Assembly (NCBI GenBank): GCA_946617625.1
Contig: CAMOKF010000007.1
Coordinates: 1 to 47,128, forward strand
Source: an uncultured Bacillota bacterium
Lineage (GTDB): Bacteria > Bacillota_I > Bacilli_A > RF39 > UBA660
Direction of reading: 5' to 3'
DNA: 47,128 nucleotides
Made by a program: the position numbers and the translations under genes. Of the stretch, positions 22,153 to 33,000 are shown piece by piece (position 1 is the first letter of the stretch; each line of letters opens with the position of its first letter). The notes below the pieces were generated by a model. It was not told the DNA's origin, did no database searches, and was given only the letters and a program-made list of their open reading frames with translations.

Positions 22153-22933
22153 TATTATTTTAGGAAATGGTTTGAGTGCTTTAATAATAGCTAGTATATT
22201 AGATTATTTTGGTAAAGATTTTGATATATATGCTTCAGGACAATATCGTAAACAAAATATATCACTATTAAAATATAATAATGAAGAGGAATTAATTATA
22301 TTAGGAAAATTATTACAAATAAAAGCTATACACAAATATACTAAGCATATTAAAGTAGGTTATAAAATAGGCAATATAATTACTAATATGCCTAGCGATT
22401 CTATTATAGATAATTATTTAGAAAAACAACATAGAGATAAAGCTAATAGCTCTATGAGTGATGGAGTAAATGAATATGATGCTATATTATTAAATGAAAT
22501 ATATGAAATTCTTTATAAAAGATATAATAATAAAATAAAAGATTTATTTATTAGTAAAAATGTAATAGATAAATTATTAGAGTCTAAAAATACTAATATT
22601 TACAACACTATAATTGATACCAATTGCAATGATAATACTCCTACATTTGAATATATAATAGAAGAAAATAATGATATTGGAAATTATGATTATATTTATG
22701 ACTGTTCTAAAGATAGTAATGTAAAAAGATATACCACTTCTACTACTGAATATTGCAGTGATTATAATATATATAAGTATAGAACAATAAAAAATTATTA
22801 CGATGAACCTAAAATATATAAAACTACTTATATTAAAAATAATATTAATTGGTATGATATTAGCAGAAATGCTACAAAAACACAGTTAAAGCAAAAAGAT
22901 ATAATATATTATTTAGTTAATGAGTTAGCATAA
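22145..22933 (+). CDS. Rossmann-fold, FAD/NAD-binding-like protein
   Basis: 262 residues. The N-terminus MNNIILGNGLSALIIASIL has the beta-alpha-beta dinucleotide-binding pattern with GxGxxA (Gly7, Gly9, Ala12) followed by an acidic/polar second strand (FDIYAS). This looks like an FAD-dependent oxidoreductase or flavoprotein, but the rest is Asn/Tyr/Ile-rich and shows no further family motifs. It overlaps the upstream gene and precedes VRR-NUC and the ThyX-like gene; supplying reduced flavin to thymidylate synthesis is a speculation. Degenerate folds are possible. Confidence 0.55.
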   Translation: MNNIILGNGLSALIIASILDYFGKDFDIYASGQYRKQNISLLKYNNEEELIILGKLLQIKAIHKYTKHIKVGYKIGNIITNMPSDSIIDNYLEKQHRDKANSSMSDGVNEYDAILLNEIYEILYKRYNNKIKDLFISKNVIDKLLESKNTNIYNTIIDTNCNDNTPTFEYIIEENNDIGNYDYIYDCSKDSNVKRYTTSTTEYCSDYNIYKYRTIKNYYDEPKIYKTTYIKNNINWYDISRNATKTQLKQKDIIYYLVNELA

Positions 22934-23235
22934 TGAGTAATAGAGAATCAAAGTTTCAAAGTAAAATAATTAAAGAAATAAATAAAAACTATGGTATATG
23001 TTTAAAATATAATCAAGACTATAAAACTAAATCTGGTATACCTGATTTATTTGCAGCAATAAATAATAAAGCTGTATTTATAGAAGTAAAAACAGATGAA
23101 GGAGATTCTTCAGATGTACAAGATGCTCAAATGGCAAGAATTAAAAAGAAAGCTACTAAGTATGTTTACAAAATAGCTCCAAGAGATTATAATTATCTTA
23201 TAAATGAATTAAATAAAATAAAGGAAGGTGAATAA
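22933..23235 (+). CDS. VRR-NUC domain nuclease
   Basis: 100 residues, the usual length for stand-alone VRR-NUC proteins. Active site: Asp38 (SGIPDLFA), Glu51-Val-Lys53 (FIEVKTDEG) and Gln66. Such enzymes are often found beside replication primases or helicases in Firmicutes phages and act on branched or Holliday-like DNA. The start overlaps the previous stop (TAATG). Confidence 0.9.
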   Translation: MSNRESKFQSKIIKEINKNYGICLKYNQDYKTKSGIPDLFAAINNKAVFIEVKTDEGDSSDVQDAQMARIKKKATKYVYKIAPRDYNYLINELNKIKEGE

Positions 23236-23236
23236 A

Positions 23237-23611
23237 ATGTTTGAAGCAGAAGAAATAAGTAAATTACATATAAAAGAAGAAGCTGAATATACTAATGATT
23301 CTAGACTTAAAAAAATAGTAACTAGAATGAATAACTATGGTTATTTAGCAATAAACTTAAATGATTTTAATTATGTGTTAGCTTGGTTTAAAAAAGATGA
23401 ACATTATTCTATTGGTAAATTAAAAGAATTATTACACTATAATAATATAGGTTATTCATGGCTTATTAAGAACTTAAAAATACCTAGAGCAACATTGAGT
23501 AAAATATTAAATAGTGAAAGAAATGTAAAACTAATGACATTAAACAAAATGTTTAGTATTATATCTAATAATACTGAATTAAAAATATCTAAACAAGATT
23601 TATTAGATTAG
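23237..23611 (+). CDS. Helix-turn-helix DNA-binding protein (124 residues)
   Basis: ATG 23237 fits the GGAAGG site better than the in-frame GTG at 23228. The C-terminal third (SWLIKNLKIPRATLSKILNSERNVKLMTLNKM) has the Xre/Cro-type helix-turn-helix pattern. The N-terminal part is unknown. Could regulate phage promoters such as the TGTTTACA set or bind the origin, but there is no evidence for which. Confidence 0.72.
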   Translation: MFEAEEISKLHIKEEAEYTNDSRLKKIVTRMNNYGYLAINLNDFNYVLAWFKKDEHYSIGKLKELLHYNNIGYSWLIKNLKIPRATLSKILNSERNVKLMTLNKMFSIISNNTELKISKQDLLD

Positions 23612-23620
23612 GAGGAAATA

Positions 23621-24517
23621 ATGGAATTTAGATTAAATAATAAAAGATTTATTAAAAGAAAAATAAAAAGTTGGAATGGTAAATATGTAAATGATTTATC
23701 TAATATAAGAGTAACATTATTAAATTATACTCCATACGAAAAACTATGTGAGTATATACCAGAATTAGTAACTGCTACATGGAATGAAGACATTCAAGAA
23801 TTTAGAGATACTTTATTACCTGAAGATAGAGACAAAATAATGAAATTATGTTTTGATGGTAAACTTATACCTACAGCACTTAAATCTATACCTGTAACAA
23901 TTTTGATTGAAGGTATTACTACGCATGACGTAACTCATTTATTAAGACATAGTGGTTTAAGTTTTGCAGCTGATTGTACAGGAGATAAGTATATTACTGA
24001 TAGACCAATAATTGTACCTAGTTTTCTAGAAGATTGTCCAGATGAATATTTAGCAAGATATATAATGATACAACAAGAATCATACAAACTTTATGATGAT
24101 ATATGTAATAATTTAGGAACTAAAGTACATATTCAAGATGCTAGATTAGTATTACCTAGAACAATGGAAACTTTCTATTATGTTACAGGTTCATTATTTG
24201 ATTTTATAAGATTATTACAACAAAGAATAGATATGCAAGTACAACCTAAATCTGATAATATATTAGCTTTAAGAATATATGAAGAACTTAAAAAAGTCTA
24301 TCCAATTAATATAAATATACATGCTAGAAATAATTTTTATTGTTCTGAATCTGAGCATGAATTAAGTTCAAAATGGTATTCTCCACTTCCTCAAAATGAA
24401 ACTGAATATACTAAAAATATGCAGACTGTATATGGAGATATGACTGAAATGTATGGCTATAGCAGATATAAAGATATAGAAAATCATATAGTTGAAAGAC
24501 TAAAAGAGGAGGAATAA
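23621..24517 (+). CDS. Flavin-dependent thymidylate synthase ThyX-like
   Basis: 298 residues. Matches the Thy1/ThyX-like branch of Firmicutes phages: ITTHDVTHLLRHSGLSFAADCTGDKY (residues 99-124, read in parts), DARLVLPRTMETFYY and LLQQRIDMQVQPKSDNI. The enzyme would methylate dUMP to dTMP using methylene-tetrahydrofolate and FAD. The usual RHR of the ThyX motif reads Arg109-His110-Ser111, so one arginine is replaced; activity may be altered. AGGAGG ribosome binding site; the next gene follows without gap. Confidence 0.85.
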   Translation: MEFRLNNKRFIKRKIKSWNGKYVNDLSNIRVTLLNYTPYEKLCEYIPELVTATWNEDIQEFRDTLLPEDRDKIMKLCFDGKLIPTALKSIPVTILIEGITTHDVTHLLRHSGLSFAADCTGDKYITDRPIIVPSFLEDCPDEYLARYIMIQQESYKLYDDICNNLGTKVHIQDARLVLPRTMETFYYVTGSLFDFIRLLQQRIDMQVQPKSDNILALRIYEELKKVYPININIHARNNFYCSESEHELSSKWYSPLPQNETEYTKNMQTVYGDMTEMYGYSRYKDIENHIVERLKEEE

Positions 24518-25072
24518 ATGAAAAAAGCAGTTATTGATATTGATGGGGTTTTGAATAACTATCCTCAAACTTTTATAGATTTTATTAATGATTCATTCGC
24601 TACTGATTTTAAAACTCTTAAAGAAATAAAACAAACTATTCCTTATGATAGATATAAAGAGTTGAAAGAAGCTTATAGAATGAGTGCATATAAAAATAAT
24701 GCTTCACCTAAAGAAGGAGCTAAAGAATTATTAGAGTATTTACATTCTAAAAGATATTTAATATATATAATAACTGCTAGGCCATTATTTAAATATAATT
24801 TATTAGAAAACACTATATTATGGTTAAGAGCTTGTGATTTATATTATGATTATATTTATTGCTCTCAAAAGAAAGACTTTACAATATTTGAAAAATTTGG
24901 TCACATTGATTTAGTAATAGATGATAATTGTGACAATGTAAATAATATAAAACGTATAAACGGAAATGATTGTACATATATAAATATTATAAATAGTGAC
25001 AATGAAAATAGTTTTTGTGATACTAATATTGTAAGAACAAAAGACTTATCTTTAGTCAAAAAACTAATATAA
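24518..25072 (+). CDS. HAD-type 5'(3')-deoxyribonucleotidase-like protein
   Basis: 184 residues with HAD motifs: DIDG at 7-10 (nucleophile Asp7, Asp9), Thr86 (IITARP), Lys118/119, and Asp135-Asp136 (LVIDDN). Length and pattern fit the NT5C-like nucleotidases that remove phosphate from dNMPs. With dUTPase and ThyX it may balance the deoxynucleotide pool; other small phosphatases are possible. Starts at the base after the ThyX stop, with GAGGAGG. Confidence 0.85.
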   Translation: MKKAVIDIDGVLNNYPQTFIDFINDSFATDFKTLKEIKQTIPYDRYKELKEAYRMSAYKNNASPKEGAKELLEYLHSKRYLIYIITARPLFKYNLLENTILWLRACDLYYDYIYCSQKKDFTIFEKFGHIDLVIDDNCDNVNNIKRINGNDCTYINIINSDNENSFCDTNIVRTKDLSLVKKLI

Positions 25073-25085
25073 GTGAGGTAATACT

Positions 25086-26912
25086 ATGAGATATATAGAA
25101 TTAAAAAATAAGAAACCGGTCAGTAAATTAGAAGACTACTATATGTCTCTAACTGACGTTAAAAATAAAGAGTCTTATGGTAGAATATTAGAAGACGATG
25201 AAATAATAGTAGATATTGATTCAGAAAAAGAATCTGAAAAATTATTAGAAATAATAAAAAATGAAAACATAGGAACTAGAGTATATAAAACTTCTAGAGG
25301 AATGCATTTTTATTTTAAAAATCCTTATAATATTAAGAACGCTATTCACTCTAATACTCCTATAGGTATTTCAGTAGATATAAAATCTGGAAAAAATAAT
25401 TCTTATCAAATATTAAAATTAGATGGAAAAGTAAGAGATATAATTTATGAAAAAACTCCTATAGATGATATTCCTAAATGGTTAATGCCTTTTAATCATA
25501 AAACTAATTATCTAGATATGAGAGATGGAGATGGTAGAAACGATGAACTATTTAGAAGTATAATTCCTATGAGTAAAATAAATATGAGCAAACAAGATAT
25601 AGAACAAACTTTTACTTTAGTAAATAAGTATATGTTTGCTGAATCTTTACCTGAATCTGAAATTTATGCTATGATTGATAGTAATAAATTTTTAGAAGAT
25701 AGAAAACTTACATTTTATATTGGTAAAAAGCTACAAACAAATCTTGTTGGAGATTATATAATAGCTAATCACTATTGTAAGTATTATAATGGTAGTATAT
25801 TCTTTTATACAGATAAAGGTTATAGTAATAATATTAAAGGTTTAGAGTATATTATATACCAATTAATTCCTGAAATAAATACTAATAATATAAAAGAAAT
25901 ACTACACTATATTGATATTCATCTAGCTATAGAACCTACACATCCTACAAAACATTATATTCAAGTACTTAATGGAATGGTAAATTTATATACTGGAGAA
26001 TTTAAAGAATTTGACAAAGATATATTTACTACTATAAGTATTCCAGTTTATTTTAATGACAAAGCTGAGTCAAAAGAATTAGTAGATGCTTTAAAGATGT
26101 ATGCTAATTATGATGATGAGTTATATGAATTATTAGTAGAATTTATAGCTTATATATTCTTTGAAAAAAATAAGTTTAGAAAACTATTTATGCTATATGG
26201 TATAGGTTCTAATGGAAAATCAAAATATACTTCTATAATAGAAAAATTCATTGGTAAAGAAAATGTAACTAGTTTATCACTTGAAGATTTAAATCATAGA
26301 TTTAAAGTTTCTTCTTTAGTTAATAGTAAATGCAACATTGGAAATGATATTGGTTCTAAATTATTAGACGATTCACAAATGTTAAAAAAGCTAACAGGTG
26401 AAGATACAATAAATGCTGATAGAAAAAACCGAGACCCAATAGAATTTGAATGTACGGCTAAATTAATATTTAGTTGTAACAAATTACCAAGAGCAAATGA
26501 TAAGTCTTATGGATTTTATAATAGATTTATTATATTACCATTTACATTTGATTTTGACTCTTATACCGGAGCTACAGAATTTAATATAAATGATTTTTGT
26601 AATATTAATAATATGAGTGCATTATTGAACTTAATAATACCTAGATATAAAAGACTAGTAGATAATAATCACTTTTCTAAATCTAAAAAAGTAATAGAAA
26701 ATTTAATAATGTATATGAGTTCCAATGATGGAGTTGCTAAATGGTATTTTGCTAATAATATATATGATAAGAAATTTGAAAATGTTACAGATGCTTATAA
26801 TGAATATCTACTATATTGTTCATTGAATAGATTTCAAACAGTAACGTCACTAGTATTTATGGAAAATTATAATAATATTGTAAAAATTTATAAAAATTTA
26901 ATAAAAGACTAA
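25086..26912 (+). CDS. Primase-polymerase fused to D5-type superfamily 3 helicase
   Basis: 608 residues. The N-terminal domain has archaeo-eukaryotic primase motifs: DID (43-45), SRGMH (70-74) and Asp98 (SVDIKSGKN). The helicase domain has Walker A GIGSNGKS (about 371-378) and a D5-like segment LTGEDTINADRKNRDP near 438-453. Further on, SCNKLPRANDKSYGFYNRF is the characteristic SF3 motif C and arginine-finger stretch. It should unwind and prime the fork for the family B polymerase. Last gene of the early block; its stop overlaps a terminator stem. GTGAGGT ribosome binding site. Confidence 0.92.
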   Translation: MRYIELKNKKPVSKLEDYYMSLTDVKNKESYGRILEDDEIIVDIDSEKESEKLLEIIKNENIGTRVYKTSRGMHFYFKNPYNIKNAIHSNTPIGISVDIKSGKNNSYQILKLDGKVRDIIYEKTPIDDIPKWLMPFNHKTNYLDMRDGDGRNDELFRSIIPMSKINMSKQDIEQTFTLVNKYMFAESLPESEIYAMIDSNKFLEDRKLTFYIGKKLQTNLVGDYIIANHYCKYYNGSIFFYTDKGYSNNIKGLEYIIYQLIPEINTNNIKEILHYIDIHLAIEPTHPTKHYIQVLNGMVNLYTGEFKEFDKDIFTTISIPVYFNDKAESKELVDALKMYANYDDELYELLVEFIAYIFFEKNKFRKLFMLYGIGSNGKSKYTSIIEKFIGKENVTSLSLEDLNHRFKVSSLVNSKCNIGNDIGSKLLDDSQMLKKLTGEDTINADRKNRDPIEFECTAKLIFSCNKLPRANDKSYGFYNRFIILPFTFDFDSYTGATEFNINDFCNINNMSALLNLIIPRYKRLVDNNHFSKSKKVIENLIMYMSSNDGVAKWYFANNIYDKKFENVTDAYNEYLLYCSLNRFQTVTSLVFMENYNNIVKIYKNLIKD

Positions 26913-26930
26913 TAAATAGTCTTTTTTATT
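26903..26930 (+). terminator. Rho-independent terminator of the early block
   Basis: AAAAGACTA (26903-26911) pairs perfectly with TAGTCTTTT (26917-26925), loop ATAAA, then TTATT. The stem contains the primase-helicase TAA stop at 26910-26912. Confidence 0.88.
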
Positions 26931-27051
26931 ATACCTGGACGAAAAAGTCTCTCCTGGGATAATCTAGGTTTAATAAACTTATATCGCTTAATATTATTTA
27001 TCGTCTAATATAAAACTTTTAAAAGAGATCGACCAGATCGCCTATAAATAA
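26931..27051. other. Convergent intergenic spacer
   Basis: About 120 bases between the ends of early and late blocks. No gene. A few GC-containing fragments (CCTGGACG, CTCCTGGG, GATCGACCAGATCGCC) interrupt the AT-rich sequence; no clear repeat or promoter is seen. Confidence 0.6.
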
Positions 27052-27074
27052 AAAATCGCTTTTTAAGCGATTTT
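27052..27074. terminator. Bidirectional terminator between the converging blocks
   Basis: AAAATCGCTT (27052-27061) pairs with AAGCGATTTT (27065-27074), 10 perfect base pairs with a three-base loop. T-runs follow on the plus strand (27071-27082), and a T-rich stretch follows on the minus strand. It overlaps the stop of the giant late gene at 27073-27075 and backs up the early terminator. Confidence 0.85.
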
Positions 27075-30000
27075 ATTTTTTTAATTTTTTAAAACTATCT
27101 TTACTAGGAGTGTAGGTATACGTTTCATCGTCAAAATATATTGTCCATACATCTCCATTTTTATCAATAGTGTATTTATTGTAGTTATCAATAGTATCTT
27201 GAGTTAAAGCATCTCTAGCTTGATACAAATCTTTCATATCTTCTAATGTAGCTCCGTTAGCTTTTTGTTTATTAATATCTCCACTAATTGAATTTATAGC
27301 GTACACTTTAGTATCAATATACTTTTTCATAACTTTATCTTCAAAAGACATATCTTTATCATTTTTCTTTTGATATTGATATTTATCTCGTAAAGTATAA
27401 ACTGCTGATAAGTTTTTATCATACTTAGTAGAGTCAAATACATAGTTATTTACATCCCATATATCAGTAGTACTATCACCATCCATAAGATTCTTGAATG
27501 CTTTACCATATCTACCAAAAGTATTCATACTTATATAATTTATTATTGAAAAGGCTTTTTCATCTAATGGAGCATCTTCGTTATATATTTCTGCTCCATA
27601 ATAATTTTTATTATTTTTTATAGCTGTTATTTCATTGAATGGACTACTTTCGATTAAGTCTTGAGGTAATACTGATGATTCTAAAGAAGATTTTATAGAT
27701 TCAATATAAGTATTTAAATCTACTTCATCATCTACTCCAGTAGCATATCTTACAAGAGTATCTACAGTTCCAACAATTCTTCCTTTAGGAATTCTTAAAA
27801 ATTTATTATCTCCAATTTTAATCATATAGTAATTATTTTTATAATAATATGGTAGTTTTTCATAATCTTCATCATCTTGATTCAATAAAGCATTTAACAT
27901 AGCTGGAGCACTCATAGCTCCTACTTTCATTAATAAGTTTAATGAACCTTTAACTGGATTTTCTTTAATTTTACCTATATCATATTTTATAGTACTAACA
28001 GTTTTATCTAATGCTTGAGTACTTGCATTTAAGAATAACCAACCTTTACTATTAAGAGCTTGTGTAGCATAACCTCCTCTAGCAAAGTTAAGGTTTACAT
28101 CTTGAGCTTCTAATTTAGCTTCAACAGAAGTTTTACCTGATTCTATAGCTGATATATATTCAGCCATCTTAGGTAAACTTTCAATAGATGTTAATATTCT
28201 TGTAAATTTATTAGTACTAGCTGTTTTTGGTACTATTCCAGTATTTGTTATTTCTTGATATAATACACTATTATTAGCAGCATTGAATGCAGCTCTTATA
28301 TAATTCTTAGCAAATTTTAATGGGTATTTACTATAGAATAATGCGCTATCACCAAAGTCTCTAAGCATATTGTTAGCAGTATATATTGGGTCATAGGATG
28401 TTAACATTTTTTGTTGTACTTTAGTTTTTAATTTAGGAAACCAATTTAGTACTGGAATAGAAAATATATCATCTAATGTTTTTTCAATATTATATTTTTG
28501 GAATACTTGAGCTATTTCATTATTGGTAGTAAATTTATTTACTTTACCTCCATCATAATATATTATATCAGTTCCAGTATTTTTACCTTTAGCATCAATA
28601 GAATATAACTTAGAATTAGCCATAGCTTTGTAAGCATTATTTTTAAGTATACTATTTTCTAAATTTTGTTCTTGTGCTACAAATGCTGTCCATATATCTA
28701 AAATACTTTTACCTTGTTTAGTAGTAGGTTTTAGAGTATCACTTGCTTTAAGTTTAGTATTGTAACTTTTTTCTCCTATATCACCAAAATCACTAGGTTC
28801 GGCTGAATAAATAGGAGCATATATAGTGTATTTACTATCTAAAGCTTCTTTTTGTGAAGTAGAAATAAGACCTGCATCTAATAATTTTTGAGTATTATTA
28901 GTATTCCAAACTCTTAAATCATCTATTACATTTTTAAAGTATGGATGTTTTTTAATCATAGAGTCATAATATTGCTGAGATTTTTTAGCATCTAAATTTA
29001 ATATTGGTTCTTGGTCATTATTAATTCTTTCTACATTTAATATTGCTCTAATAGTTTTTTGAAAGTCATTTAAATCTTGTTTTTTAATTTGTTTTTTAAT
29101 TGTATCTAATGATTTACCTACTACATTACCATTAATATCAGTTTGTTCTACTTTTATATTATTATGTACTTTATTTCTAATAGTCCATAAATCACTTATT
29201 GCATTTTTAACATCTAAATTAGAATTAGCATTAGCAATATTTAGTATAGGAGAATACCTATCAAATACTGCACTATATAATTTAGAAAATGAATTTTTAA
29301 GTTCTTTATTAGCTTTAGTATTATGTACTGACACTTCATTAAATGCTTCTTCTATATCTTGTAAAGTATCTACACTTATTGTTTCTGGATTACCTTTAAT
29401 TTCTATATCTCCAGCTTTAACTGTAACTTCTGATTTTATAGGAGTAGGTTTTTCAATATTTTTAGTTTTAGTATTTATATCAGTATTTTTAATATTAATT
29501 TGATTAGAATTAAATGTAACATATACTGTTGATAATTTATTACCTAATTTTTTATGATAATATGGACCTCTATCTAATACATTATTAAATATTAATCCAT
29601 CATATTTTTTATTGCTAGTTTTATTAAGTTCTAATACTGAATTTACAATATCATCGGTAGTATTACCAATATCAGACTTTATTCTATTAAACATAGCTCC
29701 ATTAGCATCTATTATATATGGATTTTCAATATTAATATATGCTGAATATTGTTTACCGTCTATACTATTTCTATATGAATCAGCTATATCTGCATCATCT
29801 GAAAAGAATGATATTTTTTCTTTACTATTAGTAGTATTAGATAAAATTTTATCAGCATTACTACCTCTGTATACCATTTTAGGTTGACCTATTTCATTTA
29901 CTACTTTACTATTTTTTATAAAGTTTTTATCTTTAGTTGATAACTTATTACCTAAATTGTCAGTAGTTATATTTTTTATATTTAAATCTTTATTAATTTT

Positions 30001-33000
30001 ATTATATTCTTCTTTTGTTATAAATTGTGAATCATCAAATACTATATAGTCAGTTCCTAAAAAATAATTATGTAGGTGGTCTTGTGTTTTTTTAGCATCT
30101 ACTATTTTTTGTCCTTTTTCATTTATTTCATAACCTATTTCATTACTATGTAATGTTGCCCATTCTGAATATGTAGGAGTATGGTATGTATCTAATACAT
30201 TATTGACTATTAATCCATCATAACCATTTTCTTTAGCATATTTAGCAATATTATCTATATTAGTAACATTTTTCTTTAATCCAATATCGCTAGAATCTTG
30301 TTTTAAATCTATTATATTATGTTCTATAGATATAAATGAATTTCCATTAGCGTCTATAATTAGTGGATTATTCATTGCTATATAACCTGATATTACTTGT
30401 GAATTTTCAGTATACTCTAAATTATTATTTAATGAATAAGTTTTAGCTGCTTCTTTATTAGTAGTAAAGTTTAATCTTGGTAAAGCATTATTAGGAGCTA
30501 TTTTTTTACCTGAATAATTAGTAGATAATTTATTACCTATTAATTTACTATCTGTTCCATGATATACTTCTATTAATTCTCCATTTGAATTTCGTAATAA
30601 AGGTTTATTATTTAGTAATTTATCGCTTTTTATATCGCTCCCTGCGGAATCGAGTTTCGTTTCGGTTATAGATTTATTACTTAGATTTAAATCTGATTTA
30701 ACTTTAACAGACGATTTTATACTATCAGATTGTTTACTTCCTACTTTTACTGGTTTAGTTTTAACAGCTCCGTTCATTGTTTCTTTAGCTATTTGCATTT
30801 TAGCAATAAAGTCTTCTTTGCTTAAAGTATTCTTTTCTAAAGCCATTATTTCATCTACTTTTTTAGAAGCTTTATTAAGTTCATTATCAATATTAGCAGT
30901 ATCATTATTATCTGTAGCAGTTATAAGTTTAGTTTTTTGTTTGCCATATAATACTCCATCATAACCTAAAGTTTGAAGTATTTCTTTAGCCATATCTTTA
31001 TTTTTATTTACTAATTCTGCTACATCTTTATTAGTAGAACGAGTAGTTAATTTATCACCATTAAGTCCTAATTTATCAATCATATTATTTACTTTATTCA
31101 CAGCTCTTTCTGATAAATTTAATTTAGCATCTGAATTACCATATATAAATTTACCAGTAGAGTTAACTATAACTGGAGTATGTCCATCAGAACTAATAGA
31201 TTCACTAGCTTCATAAGTATTAAATCCAGTTTTATCAAATACAACTGGTTTACCTCCTTTTTGCTTTATAGGAGTTCTAGTTTCATTATTGTATTTATTT
31301 AAAATGCTTAATGTTTTAGCAAAAGCTTCTCTTCTTTCAGCTAATGAATAATTTTCAGTATCTAAAGTATTTAATAGATTTTCTTGTACATTATTACTTA
31401 TATCTGTAAAATTACCACTAGCTAAAGCTGAATTATCTATTTTAACTTTTGATATAGGTAAATCTTCATTAGCATCTACTTTAGATAAAGTATTATTTAA
31501 ATCACTAAGTTCTGTATGTAAATTTTTAATAGATTTAGAATCAACTGTAGTAGGTGAAGTTTCATTTTTTATTTTAGTATTTAGATTTAAATTATATGTA
31601 GCTTTACCATTTACATAGTTTTTAATATCTTCATTAAACGTTGGAGATTTAACATCTATAACTTCTACATCTGCCGTTGGATTATTAGCTAATATAAAGT
31701 TAGCCATTTCTTGTGAAGGTACAACTGTTGTTACAGTATTATTTTTAATAGCACTTGGACTATAATTTGATTTAGTATTTTCAGGTATAACTTGATTAGC
31801 TACTACTTCAGGAGTTATTTTACCATTGTTTAAATTTTCAATAAATGTACTATATTTTCTATTACCATATAATTCATTATAATAGAATAATTTTTCAGCC
31901 ATAGGATCGTCATTATGAACTAATAAATCATATACTTCTTGAAGAGTAGGAGATTCACTAAGACCTTTAGCTTCATAATAATTAGGATTATTAAGACTTT
32001 CTAATATAGTTTTTTCAGTAGAGTCAAAAGTAATAGCTTCTATATTTGATTTATAAGTATTAGTATTATCAATTGACACAGCCTCCACATCTTTAGTTGT
32101 AGTAGTATTAGTAGGTGACTCGTATTCTATATCTAAGTTATCAATATCATTATCTATATCAGTACTAATTATATCTACAGATTGGTTATTTTCTAAAGAG
32201 GTTGTTAAAGTTTCAGTCAATTTTTCTTTATTTACTTTTTCTACAGAAGTAGAATCTACATTTATAGCTCCTTCAGGAGTTTTATTTATATGAGCATATT
32301 TAGTATTAGTAGTAATATTATTATTTCTATATTTTAATTTAGCTCTACCAGCTTGTGTTGTACCTACTGCTCCACTTACTATTATAGCGTATACAAAATT
32401 TTTAAAAGCTTGAGCTCTAAGTTCTTTATCAAATACTACATCTTTAAAACTTCTATCTTTATCTCCATACATCATGTCTTCACCATAAGCTTGGAAAAAT
32501 TCTTCTAAACCTTCACTAGTCATTGTTATACCTAAAGCTTTTGCTATTTCTCCAAACGTCATTTTAGAAATTTCATAAGTAGTTTTATCATCAAAACTGA
32601 ATTTACCTAATGGACTCTTTTTAATTATTCCATCTAATACAAAGTTCATTGCCACATATAGAGAAGCACCGAATGTTTGTATCGCATTTGGATTTTCTCC
32701 TAAAAGAGCTGATTTTTGTTCTTCTAATCCTAAAGGCTTAGCTATAAAGTTATCGTATAAACCAGGTAAAGCTACGCTTCCAGAAGAAGCAGTATCAATA
32801 TATAATTTAGCTTTACCTACAAGTGGTACTAAGTATTCAGCAAAATCTACTATTCCATTAGTAATCATTAAAGCTTTTTCATCATCTATATCAAGCATAT
32901 TAATAGGTATATCATTTGCTAAAAGAGTATTAACACTACCAAAAGACATATCCATCATTGCATTAGCCGTAGCTCCAACAGTTTGAATTGTAGCATTAAA

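Noticed and set aside
26294-26482. Minus-strand frame inside the primase-helicase gene
   Set aside because: Opposite to conserved SF3 helicase motifs; no start signal.
29612-29887. Plus-strand frames opposite the giant protein (also 33385-33678)
   Set aside because: Hydrophobic antisense shadows of Asn/Lys-rich coding sequence, no promoter or ribosome binding site.
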